Shown here: in pieces, positions 5,233 to 6,622 of the stretch | Position numbering within the stretch: position 1 is the first letter of the stretch | Layout of the letters: every line of letters starts with the position of its first letter | DNA from: Clostridiales bacterium | GTDB lineage: Bacteria; Bacillota; Clostridia; Peptostreptococcales; JAAYPU01 | Length of the DNA: 6,622 nt | Reading direction: 5' to 3' | Assembly: GCA_012519645.1 (NCBI GenBank) | Contig: JAAYPU010000004.1 | Coordinates: forward strand, 1 to 6,622 | The notes under the pieces: model-generated | The model's input: only the letters and a program-made list of their open reading frames with translations | Database searches by the model: none | What the model was told of the DNA's origin: nothing | Translations under genes and position numbers: made by a program

Positions 5233-6622
5233 ATACCCTTTTAAACATTCTTTCTACATCATATTTTGTAAGCTTAACAAATACCGGTCTTCCATGGGGA
5301 CATGAAAATGGATTTTTCATCTGCGATAATAATTCCAGCAAATGCTTTATCTCTTTTTCATCCAGATGGTCATTTGCTTTCACTGCCTTTTTACATGCTC
5401 TGCCTATGATTTTTTCTATTTTGTTTTTATCGGAAAATATCTGTTCATCGGTTAAGCTTTCAATTACATCTTCAAGTAATGCTCTACCTTCACCGAAATC
5501 CATCATATAAGGAATAGCCTTTATAATAAATGCATTATTCCCAAAAGCTTCGATTTCATATCCTAAACCTCTGATCAATTCTATATTCATTTCCGTATTA
5601 TGTGCTTCGGAATATGATAATTGAATAACCATGGGAGTCAATAATCTTTGTGTAATTACATCCTCATTATTTAATGCATCCAATAGCTGTTCGTATAATA
5701 CACGTTCATGGGCGGCATGCTGGTCAATAAGGTAAAAGCATTCCGAATCACTTGCAAGAATGTATGTACTGAAAATAATCCCTAAAATATTCAAATCAAT
5801 GATATAAAAGGGCTTTTCAATTTTTTCGGCTTCTTTTTCTATAGCGCTGTATTTTATTTCAGGCTGCTTTTCTATATTTACCGTTTCCTGAGCTTTGAAT
5901 GAAACAGGATATTCTTTTATAATGTTATGCGAGATGTCTTGTTTGGTTTCCAATAAATTTTTTATGTTAACCTGTTTTGTTGTTTCTGGTTTTACATTTT
6001 CATTATCTTTAAATAATCTTTTTGTATTTATTGTCGGAATGCTGACGGAGCTTCGCAATCCGGCTTTAAATACCCGCACGATGAAATCCTCTGCATCCTT
6101 TTCTTCTCTGAATTTGATCTCCCGTTTGTTGGGATGAATGTTGACATCTATTCTGTCAGGTACTATTTGCAAAAATATGAATCCGACAGGATATCTTCCC
6201 TCAGGTACTAATTCATGATATGAGTTATTAAAGCTTCTGTCCAATACTGCGCTTTTAATATATCTTCCGTTTACAAAAAATATCTGATGCTTTTTGCTTG
6301 GCCGCGTATTTGAAGGCGTTGAGATATACGCATCAAGCTTATATATTTCCGTTTCTTCCGATATATGTATCAAGTCATGTGCGATTTCCTGTTTATAAAT
6401 GCTGACAATATTCTTATAAACATTGCCGTCGCCGGATGTTGAGAATAGTATTTTTCCATTATTTATAAGTCTGAATTTAATATTTGAATAAGCCAATGAA
6501 ACCTTTGAAATAAAATCTATGATCAAATTGGCTTCCGCTGCATCCTGTTTTAAAAATTTCAAGCGCGCCGGAACATTGTAAAATAACTCGGAAACTATGA
6601 TTGTCGTTCCGTCGGGACAGCC
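5231..6622 (-). CDS. mutL: DNA mismatch repair protein MutL, N-terminus beyond the window
   Basis: The last 463 residues of MutL, the ATP-driven mediator of mismatch repair. The frame runs off the right edge: the first visible residues read GCPDGTTIIVSELFYNVPAR, a conserved MutL segment, so roughly the first 125-140 residues, with the ATP-binding motifs, are missing. The transducer part has KHQIFFVNGRYIKS and DVNIHPNKREIKF. A variable linker precedes the C-terminal dimerisation domain. That domain carries the metal-binding endonuclease motif DQHAAHERVLYE (5690-5725), an ACKKAVKAND stretch and the FSCPHGRP motif near the end, so this is a nicking-competent MutL as in bacteria lacking MutH. An internal TTG at 6562 is not the start. 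The TAG stop overlaps the miaA ribosome site. Confidence 0.97.
   Translation of the reverse strand, partial: GCPDGTTIIVSELFYNVPARLKFLKQDAAEANLIIDFISKVSLAYSNIKFRLINNGKILFSTSGDGNVYKNIVSIYKQEIAHDLIHISEETEIYKLDAYISTPSNTRPSKKHQIFFVNGRYIKSAVLDRSFNNSYHELVPEGRYPVGFIFLQIVPDRIDVNIHPNKREIKFREEKDAEDFIVRVFKAGLRSSVSIPTINTKRLFKDNENVKPETTKQVNIKNLLETKQDISHNIIKEYPVSFKAQETVNIEKQPEIKYSAIEKEAEKIEKPFYIIDLNILGIIFSTYILASDSECFYLIDQHAAHERVLYEQLLDALNNEDVITQRLLTPMVIQLSYSEAHNTEMNIELIRGLGYEIEAFGNNAFIIKAIPYMMDFGEGRALLEDVIESLTDEQIFSDKNKIEKIIGRACKKAVKANDHLDEKEIKHLLELLSQMKNPFSCPHGRPVFVKLTKYDVERMFKRV

Noticed and set aside
5049..5510. Plus-strand open frame of about 150 codons opposite miaA and mutL
   Set aside because: It is antisense to two clearly conserved coding sequences and their junction, and its translation shows no recognisable domain.

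Overview
The window is AT-rich and reads as part of a low-GC Gram-positive (Clostridia-type) chromosome. Three signals support this: strong purine-rich Shine-Dalgarno sites with ATG, TTG and GTG starts; LexA operators of the Gram-positive type (GAAC-N4-GTTC); and a mutL-miaA-hfq order. Every gene I can support lies on the minus strand, so transcription runs from the right edge (6622) to the left edge (1). The genus cannot be fixed from sequence reading alone.

Layout in transcription order. mutL (6622-5231) lacks its N-terminus at the right edge. Then follow miaA (5221-4289), hfq (4246-3998, TTG start) and a tyrosine recombinase (3967-2840, probable GTG start). These four are closely spaced (9, 42 and 30 bp gaps) and look like one operon for mismatch repair, tRNA modification, RNA chaperoning and site-specific recombination. 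A 107-bp gap holds a long AT-rich hairpin that includes the recombinase stop codon, plus a degenerate 7-bp tandem repeat. Next comes a small VOC/glyoxalase-fold gene (2732-2274). The 190-bp gap after it is mostly a degenerate 11-bp tandem array of 13-14 units (2105-2258). Then come a PLP enzyme of the YnbB / methionine gamma-lyase-like family (2083-740) and a small four-helix membrane protein (710-336). A strong hairpin terminator (270-304) closes this unit.

To the left is an SOS control region. A well-formed sigma-A promoter (TTTACA, 17 bp, TACAAT) is overlapped and flanked by three perfect GAAC-N4-GTTC LexA boxes. It drives a gene starting at 170 whose basic, single-membrane-anchor N-terminus fits a YneA-like SOS cell-division inhibitor. 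After about 40 codons the gene runs into an exact 51-bp inverted copy of the 3' part of ynbB (1-51 versus 824-874) and stops at a TAG inside it. This is either a contig-edge chimera or a real fold-back rearrangement.

The most notable points are the 51-bp inverted repeat that breaks the SOS gene, the triple LexA-box promoter, and the 11-bp tandem array forming the putative ynbB leader. I did not find convincing evidence of a wholly new multi-gene system.
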